Assembly: GCA_018333635.1 (NCBI GenBank) | Contig: JAGXTL010000042.1 | Coordinates: 32,445 to 96,444 of the forward strand | Direction of reading: 5' to 3' | Length of the DNA stretch: 64,000 bases | Source: Dethiobacter sp. | GTDB lineage: Bacteria > Bacillota > Dethiobacteria > Dethiobacterales > Dethiobacteraceae | Part shown: one piece after another, positions 9,196-17,258 of the stretch | How the letters are laid out: each line of letters opens with the position of its first letter | Numbering within the stretch: the first letter of the stretch is position 1 | Notes under the pieces: generated by a model | The model's input: the letters and a program-made list of their open reading frames with translations, nothing else | The model's database searches: none | Told to the model about the DNA's origin: nothing | Position numbers and translations under genes: made by a program

Positions 9196-9971
9196 ATTTC
9201 CAGCTGCTGCTCTTTATTAAAGTAGGTTTTGTAGCCCAGCTCCATAAAGATAATAACGGTAAGCGCCACGCTGCCAACAATCCCCAACATAATGGCAATC
9301 TGGTACTCGATGGCTGTAAGCGGGGAAACACCGGCAAGAATTTGACCGGTCATCATGCCGGGAAGAAAAACGATGCCCATTCCTACCATAGCATTGATGG
9401 TGGGGATGATGGCAGCGTCAAAGGCGCAGTCAACCAGCGGTTTTGCAGCCATCTTCGGAGTTGCACCCAGTATTAAAGCCCCTTCAACCATTTCTTTCTG
9501 GTTATGCATACCTTCCGCCAATCTGCTGACGCCGAGCGTTATTCCTGTCATGGAGTTGCCGATAATCATCCCTGCGATAGGAATAAAGTAGCGCGGTTCG
9601 TACCAAGGAGAGAGGGCTACTACCACAAAGAGAAAGTAAAGCAGGCTGGCAAGCGTGCCCGCCGTCATGGACAGAGCGATTACCTTTTTGATTTTGCGTG
9701 ACAAAGGGATCTTAATCCGTTTAATGATATTGTTAATGGCAAAAACCAACATAATGGCTGTGGCTGCCACCGTTAGCAGCGGGTGGGAGTTGGCAAACAG
9801 ATAGACTAGCAGATAACCGGTAAAGACAAGCTGGATGGTCATGCGAAATGTGGCGAGCGCAATTTCTTTCTCCCGCGGGATTCCTCTCATTCTGACAATG
9901 CCAAGGAGGAGCAAGATAAAAAGATAGGCGGAAATCAGTTGCCACAGTTGGAGTTTAATCACCTCCTGCAT
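9192..9971 (-). CDS. fetB: FetB-like ABC transporter permease (UPF0014)
   Basis: A 259-residue integral membrane protein with about seven hydrophobic segments. The family-typical stretch [17 protein letters not shown] and the following GATPKMA are clear, as is [22 protein letters not shown]0014/FetB pairs with an ATPase in a putative iron exporter linked to oxidative stress resistance in E. coli (YbbM). The gene overlaps the ATPase gene by 17 bases, so the two are co-translated. Metal specificity here is by family analogy only. Confidence 0.88.
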   Translation of the reverse strand: MQEVIKLQLWQLISAYLFILLLLGIVRMRGIPREKEIALATFRMTIQLVFTGYLLVYLFANSHPLLTVAATAIMLVFAINNIIKRIKIPLSRKIKKVIALSMTAGTLASLLYFLFVVVALSPWYEPRYFIPIAGMIIGNSMTGITLGVSRLAEGMHNQKEMVEGALILGATPKMAAKPLVDCAFDAAIIPTINAMVGMGIVFLPGMMTGQILAGVSPLTAIEYQIAIMLGIVGSVALTVIIFMELGYKTYFNKEQQLEI

Positions 9972-10614
9972 GGCTGTGCACCTCCTGCTGACTTACTATC
10001 TTGCCGTTACTTATTTCTATTATTTGTTCGGCATAATCTCTGGCCACTTGTTTTGCATGGGTAACCATGAGCAAAGTTTTCTGATTTTGTTTAGTGTAGA
10101 CAACTAAGCTGTTAACAACCAGCTGTTCCGTTTCCTCATCAAGTCCCGCTGACGGTTCATCCAATAACATTACTTCCGGTTCCAGCAACAGAATTCTGCC
10201 TAAGGCAAGGCGCTGCTTTTCTCCGCCGGATAATTTTTCCGCCGGGCTGTCCAGATCTTTGCGCAGGTGGACAAAGCTGAGAATTTCAGACAGCCTTTCT
10301 GACGAAACAGGTGGTTTTTCAGCAAATTTAAGTCCCACAAGCAAATTATCTCCTACGCTTCCGGGAAAGATCACCGGAAACTGTTGGAGCATAACTACTT
10401 TGCGGCGCAACTCAATGGCGGGAATGATACTCAGAGGGATATTCTGATAAGAGATTTCTCCCGAATCCGGGCTGATCATTTTGTTTAAGAGACGCAGAAG
10501 TGTTGTCTTGCCGCTGCCGCTTTCTCCAACGATACATGTTATTTTGTTGCCGGGCAAAGTCAAAAGTTCGATTGATAAAATGTTTTTGTATAAAACCGCC
10601 TCCAACCTAAACAT
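9955..10614 (-). CDS. fetA: FetA-like ABC transporter ATP-binding protein
   Basis: A 219-residue ABC ATPase with Walker A GESGSGKTT near residue 31, Q-loop, signature LSGGEKQR and Walker B VMLLDEPSAGLD, then the switch His in VTHAKQ. It is the first gene of a two-gene minus-strand operon with the UPF0014 permease. Together they match FetAB (YbbLM). The ATG is preceded by GGAGGTTACTT. Confidence 0.88.
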   Translation of the reverse strand: MFRLEAVLYKNILSIELLTLPGNKITCIVGESGSGKTTLLRLLNKMISPDSGEISYQNIPLSIIPAIELRRKVVMLQQFPVIFPGSVGDNLLVGLKFAEKPPVSSERLSEILSFVHLRKDLDSPAEKLSGGEKQRLALGRILLLEPEVMLLDEPSAGLDEETEQLVVNSLVVYTKQNQKTLLMVTHAKQVARDYAEQIIEISNGKIVSQQEVHSHAGGD

Positions 10615-10687
10615 AAGTAACCTCCGACGGCAAATGATGCTATGAGTATAGCATGCTTTCTGGCAGGTGAAAAGTAAGGAAATTACT

Positions 10688-10825
10688 AAAAAGAATTACC
10701 CTTGGGAGAGGGCAGGCAAAAAGAATTACCCTTGGGAGAGGGCAGGCAAAAAGAATTACCCTTGGGAGAGGGCAGGCAAAAAGAATTACCCTCTCCCACT
10801 GGGAGAGGGTAGGGTGAGGGCGGTT
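10688..10825 (+). repeat. 30-bp tandem repeats ending in a GGGAGAGGG palindrome
   Basis: Three exact head-to-tail copies of a 30-bp unit (10688-10717, 10718-10747, 10748-10777; AAAAAGAATTACCC...GGCAGGC) and a 14-base partial fourth run straight into CCCTCTCCCactGGGAGAGGG and GTAGGGTGAGGG (10791-10820). The unit contains half of the palindrome, so it seems to be an expansion of a deleted copy. The element points the opposite way to the copies at 7.1, 15.1, 52.1 and 63.9 kb. Confidence 0.85.
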
Positions 10826-10841
10826 AATTTATTTTGACTCC

Positions 10842-12434
10842 TTAGGCAACTTTCTTAAAAGTATCTTCCAGGTGTTTTGCCATTGGTCGTTGAGTCAGCA
10901 AAGAGACGGCCACCAGTACAATGGTTGCGGCAGGGAGAGCGTAAATAAGCGGTTCGATATGCGTCCAGGGGAAGGGCAAAAGAGTTGTTCGCCCAAGGAG
11001 CCTAGAAACGAGGCCTACGGCCACAGCTCCTTGCTCTTGCAGGAAAATATAGCCAAAACCACTGACGATGCTCCCGGTGATTGTGCTGGCGAGCGCCCCG
11101 GCCTTGGTGGCGGCAGGCCAGTAGAGAGCAGCCGTTAACGTAGGCAGAAAGGCTGCGGCACAGATGCCAAACCAGAAAGCGGTGGCACGTGCAATAACTC
11201 CGGGCGGCAAGATAAACGCTAAGGTTACGGCTGATATTATCGAGAAAAGAATCCCCAGCTTAGCCCAAAAACGGGTAGGTGCGCCCGGAAGCAATTTATT
11301 TATCCCCAGGTTTTCCACCAAGTCACGAGCAAAGGCTGTTCCCTGTACGTGGATTAGCGAAGAAAGGGTGGAGATGGCAGCAGCAAGCAGTGTGAGCATG
11401 AAGAAATAGAGGAACCAGTTGGGCATAATCTGACTGACGAAAATAGGAATAATCCTGTCAATATTGCCTTCAGCCACTTGAATAGCTATCTTGCCCTGGG
11501 TTTGGTAAAAGTAAAGATTGCTGAGCGGTCCGATAATAAATGCGGTGCCGGTCATAAAAAAGATGAAGATACCGCCTACCAAAATAGCTTGGTAGAGAGA
11601 GCGGGGTTGTTTGATGGTCATGAAACGCATAGTTAGCTGCGGTTGAGCAAGAACACCGATGCCTACGCCTAAAACCATGGTTGAGATAACAATCCACCAG
11701 ATTCTTGAGCCAAAGGCAGGCATGGCCGTCCAGCCGCGGTGCCCCTGCTCTATCAGGGTGGCAGGAACAAGATTGCTGATAGCAGAAAGACCGCTATGGC
11801 CTGGAATCACACCGCCAACGGCACTATAAGTGGCAAAAAGTAGGGTGCCCATCCCAAGAAGCATGACAACGGCAAAAAAAGCATCGGTATACATTACGCC
11901 TCTAAGTCCGCCATTCATCACATAAACAGCGACTATCACAGCAAAGAGCAACAGGCCGGTGGTGAAAGGAATGCCAAGAGCGTCGTGGAGAAAACGTCCG
12001 CCGCCAATGAGGATGGCCCCTGTGTATGCCGGCATCAAAAGGAAGATAAGCATGCCCGCAAAAGCTGTCAGTGCGGATGACTGAAAGCGCGCCCCTAGGA
12101 AGGAGGGAAATGTTTCGCTGCCAAGATTGCAGGACATGCGGCGGATTCTTGGGCCAAAGAGAGCAAAAGCGATAAAGATTCCGATAAAAATGGTTAAAAC
12201 CGTGAGCCAAAGCAGTGAAAAACCAAATAGTCCGGCCGCGCCGCCAAAGCCGACGATGGCTGATGTAGAGATAAAGGCTGCTCCGTAGGACAGGGCCATG
12301 ATCCAGGGATGCATGCTGCGACCTGCCACGAGAAAATCATTGTCTGTCTTCGTTTTTCTGGAGCCTAAATACATTAATCCGGTCATAATACCGAGGAAAA
12401 TGATCACTGCCGCAGAGAGGATTGGAATGTTCAT
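10842..12434 (-). CDS. Sodium:solute symporter (SSS family)
   Basis: A 530-residue membrane protein with about thirteen helices. The N-terminal GSRKTKTDNDFLVAGR and the helix with SYGAAFISTSAIVGFGG mark the SSS (sodium/solute, PutP/PanF/ActP-like) family. The substrate cannot be read from sequence. It follows a 38-residue accessory gene by six bases, and the transcript most likely starts at the Phe-type T-box leader near 13.06 kb. Uptake of an amino acid or related compound is therefore the best inference; an organic acid carrier remains possible. Confidence 0.9.
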   Translation of the reverse strand: MNIPILSAAVIIFLGIMTGLMYLGSRKTKTDNDFLVAGRSMHPWIMALSYGAAFISTSAIVGFGGAAGLFGFSLLWLTVLTIFIGIFIAFALFGPRIRRMSCNLGSETFPSFLGARFQSSALTAFAGMLIFLLMPAYTGAILIGGGRFLHDALGIPFTTGLLLFAVIVAVYVMNGGLRGVMYTDAFFAVVMLLGMGTLLFATYSAVGGVIPGHSGLSAISNLVPATLIEQGHRGWTAMPAFGSRIWWIVISTMVLGVGIGVLAQPQLTMRFMTIKQPRSLYQAILVGGIFIFFMTGTAFIIGPLSNLYFYQTQGKIAIQVAEGNIDRIIPIFVSQIMPNWFLYFFMLTLLAAAISTLSSLIHVQGTAFARDLVENLGINKLLPGAPTRFWAKLGILFSIISAVTLAFILPPGVIARATAFWFGICAAAFLPTLTAALYWPAATKAGALASTITGSIVSGFGYIFLQEQGAVAVGLVSRLLGRTTLLPFPWTHIEPLIYALPAATIVLVAVSLLTQRPMAKHLEDTFKKVA

Positions 12435-12440
12435 AACCGA

Positions 12441-12557
12441 TTAATCCTCCTCGCTTTCATAGTGCCAGTTGAGAGCGCCATAAACCACGCAGCCTACTGC
12501 TGAACCGATAGAAAGGAGCCATGCTGCTGAAATCCAAAGATCCTGCATTCCTAACAT
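12441..12557 (-). CDS. Symporter small accessory protein (38 aa)
   Basis: A short gene encoding 38 residues, starting MLGMQDLWISAAWLL. One hydrophobic helix covers roughly residues 8-28 and the tail is acidic (YESEED). AAAGGAGGTGAAAAG-type ribosome binding (GGAGGTGAAAAGA) precedes the ATG (12555-12557), and the stop is six bases before the symporter ATG. Small single-helix proteins in this position are known next to SSS transporters and annotated as symporter small accessory protein. It likely binds or stabilises the carrier. Confidence 0.8.
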   Translation of the reverse strand: MLGMQDLWISAAWLLSIGSAVGCVVYGALNWHYESEED

Positions 12558-12617
12558 TCTTTTCACCTCCAATTATCACTTCCAGATTACGTTTTCTGTC
12601 AGCTGACGCGTCTTGCA

Positions 12618-12713
12618 GGGCGGGTTTGAAACCCGCCCCTACGGGCTACCGCCCTTTCGGCAAGTTAGCAGGTCCTGAGCATCTTTTGGTAGGGGCGGGT
12701 TTCAAACCCGCCC
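12618..12713. repeat. Inverted pair of a GGGCGGGTTTGAAACCCGCCC element
   Basis: GGGCGGGTTTGAAACCCGCC (12618-12637, plus CCTAC) recurs inverted at 12689-12713. Each arm is itself nearly palindromic, and together they can fold into a long hairpin. The pair lies between the T-box terminator and the accessory gene, so it would be in the transcribed leader. It resembles a dispersed miniature element; no transposase is near. Confidence 0.7.
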
Positions 12714-12780
12714 GGAGCACGCCCCCTACAAACCCCAAAGCATAGGATCGTAGCTTCCCAGAACGATATAATTTCCTATG

Positions 12781-13062
12781 CAAAAAAAAACTCACGTCCT
12801 GAAAGGACGAGAGAGTTCTCCCGCGGTACCACCTTAGTTGAATGCTTGTAAGCATTCCCGCTTGCTTCGGGTACGGAAACTTGTCGATACCCTATCCGGA
12901 TAACGGCGGAAGCCGCCAGCGCCTACTGTCGTTCAGCGCGGAGCTCAAGGGCGAACCTCAATAACTCGCAATCGCCAGGCTTTCACTACCCCCAGCTCGC
13001 TGCTGATCCGTTCGTTATCCAACTTCCCTATCATTGCTTAAAGAATTGATGCTTTTAATTGC
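12781..13062 (-). ncRNA. T-box leader, probable Phe (UUC) specifier
   Basis: On the minus strand the hallmark AAGGTGGTACCGCGG (12818-12834) is followed by a terminator (stem CTCTCGTCC/GGACGTGAG-type, then nine T). Upstream lie CTGAACGACAGTAGG and a Stem I with GGTAGTGAAAGCC. Above the lower helix (GGGG with CCC) the specifier loop reads GAGG-TTC-G, giving UUC (Phe) at 12953-12955, followed by a purine as usual; GTT (Val) is the alternative frame. The antiterminator TGGT pairs with a tRNA having discriminator A, consistent with tRNA-Phe. The only downstream genes are the accessory peptide and the SSS symporter. Confidence 0.88.
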
Positions 13063-13067
13063 TTCTA

Positions 13068-13097
13068 ATTATAGCCAGCAACGGTCTGTTCTGTCAA
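13068..13097 (-). promoter_or_regulatory. Sigma-A promoter of the T-box transcript
   Basis: TTGACA (13092-13097) and TATAAT (13068-13073) on the minus strand are both perfect and 18 bases apart. Transcription would begin near 13061, just before Stem I. Confidence 0.85.
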
Positions 13098-13164
13098 GAA
13101 AAAAATCAGGCGTTTCAAATGAACAAAACAGCCTGATTTCAGATAAAAAAACAGCTTGCCTGGC

Positions 13165-13455
13165 TTAGCGGTTTTGGAAACAGCTGCGGCAATATACCGG
13201 GCGATCAGATGTGGGATTAAACGGTACTTCTGTCCCGATTCCACAGGCAGAGCAAGTTACAGTATACATGCGGCGCTCACCGCGTTCACTGCGATCCCCA
13301 CCACCGCTGCTGCGCTGTCTGCGGTTTGAGCGGCAGGATGGGCAACGTGCAGGTTCATTTTCAAAACCTTTTTCTGCATAAAACTCCTGTTCCCCTACGG
13401 TAAAGATAAACTCTCCTTGGCAATCCCGGCACGCTAACGTTTTGTCACTGTACAT
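13165..13455 (-). CDS. Zinc-ribbon protein with CxxC-x17-CxxC motif
   Basis: A 96-residue protein with two zinc-binding units. The first (residues 9-42) has CRDC and CPSC; it resembles the zf-trcl probable zinc-binding domain. The second has CSAC, exactly 17 residues, then CRSC. A Gly/Ser/Arg-rich linker with RRQRSSGGG lies between. Proteins of this build are small putative nucleic-acid binding factors of unknown role, common in Clostridia and other anaerobes. It is monocistronic with its own promoter. Confidence 0.85.
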   Translation of the reverse strand: MYSDKTLACRDCQGEFIFTVGEQEFYAEKGFENEPARCPSCRSNRRQRSSGGGDRSERGERRMYTVTCSACGIGTEVPFNPTSDRPVYCRSCFQNR

Positions 13456-13799
13456 GTAAAAACCCTCCTCAGTTTTGGTTCCCCTGATTTTCTTCCAGTG
13501 GACTGAGATATCTAACCAACCAAACCAAAGGAGTATAGATTCCCTATCCCACGGAGAACAGTGGCACTTACAATATTATATACTGAATATGCGGAAAAAA
13601 TCAAATAAAAAAGACTTTATGCCATTTTTCTGCTGGAAGAACAGATTATGACAGTCACTTAAGATTGTTGGTGAGAAAAAAGGTCGGCGTTAATTTTTTT
13701 GTGCCGGTGCGTTTTTTGGTGTATTATATTACACAGAAAGAATTGAAACAGGGTCCGTTATTCTCTATAATAGCTCTAGTCGCTTGGAGGGAAGTGATT
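13456..13799. promoter_or_regulatory. Divergent promoter region between the zinc-ribbon gene and pcrB
   Basis: This 344-base gap has no convincing gene, although a frame stays open from 13665 into pcrB. For the zinc-ribbon gene, the minus strand has TATAAT (13575-13580) and TTGATT (13599-13604), 18 apart. For pcrB, TTGAAA (13743-13748) and TATAAT (13766-13771) are 17 apart. The pcrB promoter lies inside the open frame, which argues that the upstream extension is not translated. Confidence 0.75.
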
Positions 13800-14543
13800 T
13801 TGTTGTTGCAAGTGCAGAAAACTTTAGATGAAATTATTATAAATCGTCCCGCACACTTGACGTTGATTGATCCTGCCAAGCAATCTTCGGAGCGCGCTGC
13901 TGAAGTTGCGTTTACCGCAGATGAATTAGGAACGGATGGTTTTTTAATAGGCGGTTCCAGCGGCATTTCCCAGACTAATCTGTCGCTTACAGTTGATGCT
14001 GTAAAAGCCGTCAGCAAAAAGCCTGTTATCTTTTTCCCGGGGCAGGACAAAGCCTATAGTTTAAGTTTTGATGCGGTACTCTATATTTCACTTTTAAATT
14101 CCCGCAATGTTCGTTATGTAATTCGTTCGCAAGCGGAAAGCTCATTACTATTAAAAAGATTGAACGTTGAGTTATTGCCCACCGGTTATCTGATTGTCTC
14201 TCCCGGGATGCGGGCGGGAGAAGTAGGTGAAGCAGATTTGTTGGATCGTGAAAATAACTGGGTCGCCGGCGGTTACGCTGCCGCTGCGGAAATCATGGGC
14301 CTGAAATACCTCTATTTGGAGTGTGGCAGCGGTTCCCCGGTTACTGTTCCTCCTGAAATGGTAAAAGCGGTGAAAAAAACTGTTGATATGCCGGTTATTG
14401 TGGGTGGCGGCATTCGCACGGCGGCGGTGGCAAAGCAACTGGTGGAGGCTGGTGCCAATATCCTTGTGACAGGCAACGTGGTGGAGCGGCATGAGTTTAA
14501 ACAAAGGTTAGCCGAAATAATTATGGTGGTACAAAATGTATGA
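13800..14543 (+). CDS. pcrB: Heptaprenylglyceryl phosphate synthase PcrB
   Basis: A 247-residue TIM-barrel prenyltransferase that joins a polyprenyl diphosphate to sn-glycerol-1-phosphate, giving an archaeal-type ether lipid precursor. Signatures are HLTLIDPAKQ, IGGSSG, YLIVSPGMRAGEVG, YLECGSGSP, GGGIRT and TGNVVE, which hold the phosphate and prenyl groups. The TTG at 13800 is eight bases after GGAGGG and 29 bases after the -10 box; TTG 13803 is equally possible. The stop overlaps the next ATG by four bases. The heptaprenyl length is inferred from bacterial family members. Confidence 0.92.
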   Translation: MLLQVQKTLDEIIINRPAHLTLIDPAKQSSERAAEVAFTADELGTDGFLIGGSSGISQTNLSLTVDAVKAVSKKPVIFFPGQDKAYSLSFDAVLYISLLNSRNVRYVIRSQAESSLLLKRLNVELLPTGYLIVSPGMRAGEVGEADLLDRENNWVAGGYAAAAEIMGLKYLYLECGSGSPVTVPPEMVKAVKKTVDMPVIVGGGIRTAAVAKQLVEAGANILVTGNVVERHEFKQRLAEIIMVVQNV

Positions 14544-15040
14544 GAAGGATCATAGTTCATCAGGCGCCAGGTCCTAAAAATTCACTCTGTTACTGGACAA
14601 GCTATGTAAATCCTTTGCGCGTTTGTCTAAACTTTGCAATCATTTACCTCTGCCGTTTTATCCCTTTCTTAGGGCTGAAAAATAGTCTTTACAGAATTGT
14701 GGGCATAAAGATCGGTAAAAATGTTTCTGTGGGGCTTATGGTAATGTTTGATGTTTTTTTTCCGCAACTTATTACAGTGGGTGATAACTCCGTAATCGGC
14801 TATAACACTACTGTGCTGGCCCATGAATTCTTAATCAGAGAGTGGAATACCGGAGAGGTCATTATCGGTCGGAACGTGATGATTGGTGCGAACACCACCA
14901 TTATAGCCGGCGTGAGCATCGGCGATACCGCAGTAGTTTCTGCCCACTCGCTGGTGAACCGTGACGTATCCCCCGGGAGCTTTGTCGGTGGTGTGCCGGC
15001 GCAGTTAATCAATAAGAATAATAGCTATAAAGAATGTTAA
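14540..15040 (+). CDS. yvoF: YvoF-like hexapeptide acetyltransferase
   Basis: A 166-residue left-handed beta-helix acyltransferase. An N-terminal hydrophobic segment (residues 25-50) precedes hexapeptide repeats from about 55 to 160, with ITVGDNSVIGYNTTVLAHEF and GGVPAQLI. It closely resembles Bacillus subtilis YvoF, which acetylates heptaprenylglycerol made from the PcrB product. Translational coupling with pcrB (ATGA overlap) supports the same role here. A phosphatase for the intermediate is not visible in the window. Confidence 0.78.
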   Translation: MRRIIVHQAPGPKNSLCYWTSYVNPLRVCLNFAIIYLCRFIPFLGLKNSLYRIVGIKIGKNVSVGLMVMFDVFFPQLITVGDNSVIGYNTTVLAHEFLIREWNTGEVIIGRNVMIGANTTIIAGVSIGDTAVVSAHSLVNRDVSPGSFVGGVPAQLINKNNSYKEC

Positions 15041-15066
15041 GCTTAAACAGTTAGCTTTCGCATCGC

Positions 15067-15107
15067 AGAAAAGCCTGCCCAAAGCGTAAATGGGTGAGGC
15101 TTTTCTC
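15067..15107 (+). terminator. Terminator after pcrB-yvoF
   Basis: AAAAGCCT (15069-15076) pairs with AGGCTTTT (15097-15104), and a T-rich run follows. A GGGAGAGGG repeat begins shortly after. Confidence 0.6.
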
Positions 15108-15119
15108 TTATTAGAGCAC

Positions 15120-15182
15120 TAGGCCCTCACCCTAGCCCTCTCCCAGAGGGAGAGGGGATTTGTTGGGCAGGGAGAGGGGACT
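15120..15182 (+). repeat. GGGAGAGGG palindrome, copy at 15.1 kb
   Basis: GCCCTCACCCTAGCCCTCTC leads into CCCagaGGGAGAGGGG, then a degenerate second arm GGGCAGGGAGAGGGG. It sits between the yvoF terminator and a convergent chromate transporter gene. Confidence 0.8.
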
Positions 15183-15214
15183 ATCGTGACTGTTTTCAGG
15201 GTAGAATCGCTATT

Positions 15215-15736
15215 TTAGGAATAAAAGATTAGCCCTGCGGCTGCGGCTAATAGCAGGACAAGCACAGGATGGAGGCGGGTCAGCAGCAGCAAGGCCATTA
15301 CCGCTAAAAAGAAGATGGCGGACATGATATCTGTCACGGCAGACTCTGCGACAAAGATGGCGGCACTAGCTATCAGCGCCAACACGGCAGGACGGAGCCC
15401 GTCTAGGGCAGCCCGGACCCAACGGTTTTGATAAAAATGGCTTAACAGTGAGGCCGCGGCGACCATCAGTACAAGAGAAGGAGTTACCACTCCGGCTGTA
15501 GCAAAAGCCGCACCCCAAAAGCCTCCTGCTAGGTAGCCGATAAAAGTTGCGGAATTTATTGCCACTGGACCGGGTGTCATCTCCGCTATAGCCAGGATAT
15601 TCAAAAATTCAGGCAGCGAGAGCCAAGCGCGATTTTCGATGATTTCTTGCTGAATCAACGGCAGCATCACATAGCCGCCGCCGATACTAAAGGTGCCAAT
15701 TTTCAAAAAAGATAGATATAGTTCTAAAATAATCAC
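15215..15736 (-). CDS. Chromate transporter family protein, half-size
   Basis: A 173-residue membrane protein of one CHR domain: FLKIGTFSIGGGYVMLPLI near residue 9 and EMTPGPVAINSATFIGY near residue 52. CHR proteins in Bacillota often occur as two half-size subunits, as here. Its ATG overlaps the stop of the upstream half by four bases. Chromate or a physiological oxyanion may be moved; the substrate is not evident. Confidence 0.88.
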   Translation of the reverse strand: MIILELYLSFLKIGTFSIGGGYVMLPLIQQEIIENRAWLSLPEFLNILAIAEMTPGPVAINSATFIGYLAGGFWGAAFATAGVVTPSLVLMVAAASLLSHFYQNRWVRAALDGLRPAVLALIASAAIFVAESAVTDIMSAIFFLAVMALLLLTRLHPVLVLLLAAAAGLIFYS

Positions 15737-16299
15737 GTCTGTTCACCCTTTTTCTCACCCTTATCCCCCAGGTAAGCGAGCAGCAGACCGCTGCCTGCTC
15801 CCAGTAAAATGATTGCTACCGGGTGGACATCAAAGCCTGCGGAAAGCACCAGGAAACCCAGTATATAAACAAGCTTCACCGGGGTTTTTAGTGTGGGTTT
15901 GCCTAATTTAACCATGGCGGCAATAATCATGGCGGCGATGGCGGGACGAACTCCGGCAAAGGCCGCCACTGCCGCAGGATGTTCGGCGAAGTGGTTGAGA
16001 AAGACGGCTATCGCCAGGATTACGAAGAAAGAAGGCAGGATCGAGCCTAGCAGTGCAGCTATAGCTCCCGGGAAGCCCCGTAGTTTGCAGCCGATGAAAA
16101 CAGCAGAATTTACTGCTACCGCCCCCGGTGAAGAATGAGCAACTGCCAAGACATCAATAAATTCATCTTCCTCCAACCAACGGTGACGCTGTACTATTTC
16201 ACGGTGAATAATGGGCAGCATCGCATAGCCACCGCCGAAAGTGGTGGCTCCAATCAGGAAAAATGTAAGAAAAAGCTGGTACTCCAGATGTTGCTTCAT
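15733..16299 (-). CDS. Chromate transporter family protein, other half
   Basis: A 188-residue CHR-domain membrane protein with FLIGATTFGGGYAMLPII and AHSSPGAVAVNSAVFIG, the equivalent of the motifs in its partner. The ATG at 16297-16299 follows AAAAGGAG; an upstream in-frame start at 16329 is unlikely. It forms a two-gene operon with the downstream half and is divergent from cwlD. Confidence 0.87.
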   Translation of the reverse strand: MKQHLEYQLFLTFFLIGATTFGGGYAMLPIIHREIVQRHRWLEEDEFIDVLAVAHSSPGAVAVNSAVFIGCKLRGFPGAIAALLGSILPSFFVILAIAVFLNHFAEHPAAVAAFAGVRPAIAAMIIAAMVKLGKPTLKTPVKLVYILGFLVLSAGFDVHPVAIILLGAGSGLLLAYLGDKGEKKGEQT

Positions 16300-16365
16300 G
16301 GCAACTCCTTTTCTCATAAGCTGCTGCACCTTGTCATATCTATCTAAAGACAGGGAGGAGTGTTA

Positions 16366-17094
16366 ATGCAGGTTACTATTTTTGCTTTGCGAAAAACACG
16401 TCGGAGAATATTTTTTATTTGCACGTTAGTTTTTCTGTTACTGACAGCAAGCCTCTCTTGGCAGATAGTTTTTGCTTGGCGTCAGGCTGTTGCCGTGCCG
16501 GTTTTGCGTCTTTCAGGGCAAACGGTGGTCCTTGATCCCGGACATGGCGGATATGACCCCGGCGTTTGGCGAAATAAGCTGGCGGAAAAAGCGGTGGCGC
16601 TAAATATTGCGCTTATTTTGCGCGACTATCTGCAAGCGACCGGTGCCCGTGTAGTGATGACGCGAGAGACTGACCGGGATTTGCTTGTGCTGCCGACAGC
16701 GGGAGCAAAGAAGCAGCGCGATATGCAAAACAGGCTGAAAATAATCACAGACGCTGAAGCTACTTTGTTAATCAGTATTCACGTAAATGCCACCGGGGAC
16801 TCCCGCTGGCGCGGAGCACAGGTTTTTTTTAAAAACGGCTGCGAGGGAGCAAAGCTGTTGGCAGGGATGATTCAGCAAGAATTAGGCCGCATCCTGGCTA
16901 ATACCACCCGCCAAGCTCAGTCTGGGGATTATTTTATTTTGAACGAGGTGCAGATGCCCGCGGTTTTGGTCGAGACCGGATTTATCTCAAATCCGCAGGA
17001 GGCCCGACTGTTGATAGAACCGGAATACCAAGCCAAATTGGCCTGGGCTATTTACTTGGCTGTGATAAAGTATGTTGAACAGCTGGAGACGTAA
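16366..17094 (+). CDS. cwlD: N-acetylmuramoyl-L-alanine amidase CwlD
   Basis: A 242-residue exported amidase. An N-terminal signal anchor (about residues 15-38) precedes an Amidase_3 domain: VVLDPGHGGYDPG (zinc His), the Glu in AEKAVALN, LISIHVNA (zinc His) and VLVETGFISNPQEA (catalytic Glu). This is the CwlD type, which makes muramic-delta-lactam in spore cortex. The ATG at 16366 follows GGGAGGAG; a GTG at 16360 is too close to it. A GerS-like lipoprotein, the usual CwlD partner in some Clostridia, is encoded at 36157. Confidence 0.87.
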   Translation: MQVTIFALRKTRRRIFFICTLVFLLLTASLSWQIVFAWRQAVAVPVLRLSGQTVVLDPGHGGYDPGVWRNKLAEKAVALNIALILRDYLQATGARVVMTRETDRDLLVLPTAGAKKQRDMQNRLKIITDAEATLLISIHVNATGDSRWRGAQVFFKNGCEGAKLLAGMIQQELGRILANTTRQAQSGDYFILNEVQMPAVLVETGFISNPQEARLLIEPEYQAKLAWAIYLAVIKYVEQLET

Positions 17095-17258
17095 CGCTAA
17101 ACATATATTCGTGCTTCAGTTTTTAAAATCCTCTCTTTATTTTCTCTCGCTGATGGTAATTAGAGATTGCCGCAGAGCTAAAAAATCAGCTATGATAGAT
17201 GTAGAGAAGTATTTTTCAGGTAATGATAGTCAGAGAAAACAGATTGGAGTGAATTGTC

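Noticed and set aside
10688..10800. CRISPR-like array of 30-bp repeats
   Set aside because: The copies are directly adjacent with no spacers and contain half of the dispersed palindrome; this is a simple tandem expansion.
13665..13799. Longer N-terminus for PcrB
   Set aside because: A well-formed promoter lies inside it, and a TTG with a good ribosome site starts the conserved part.
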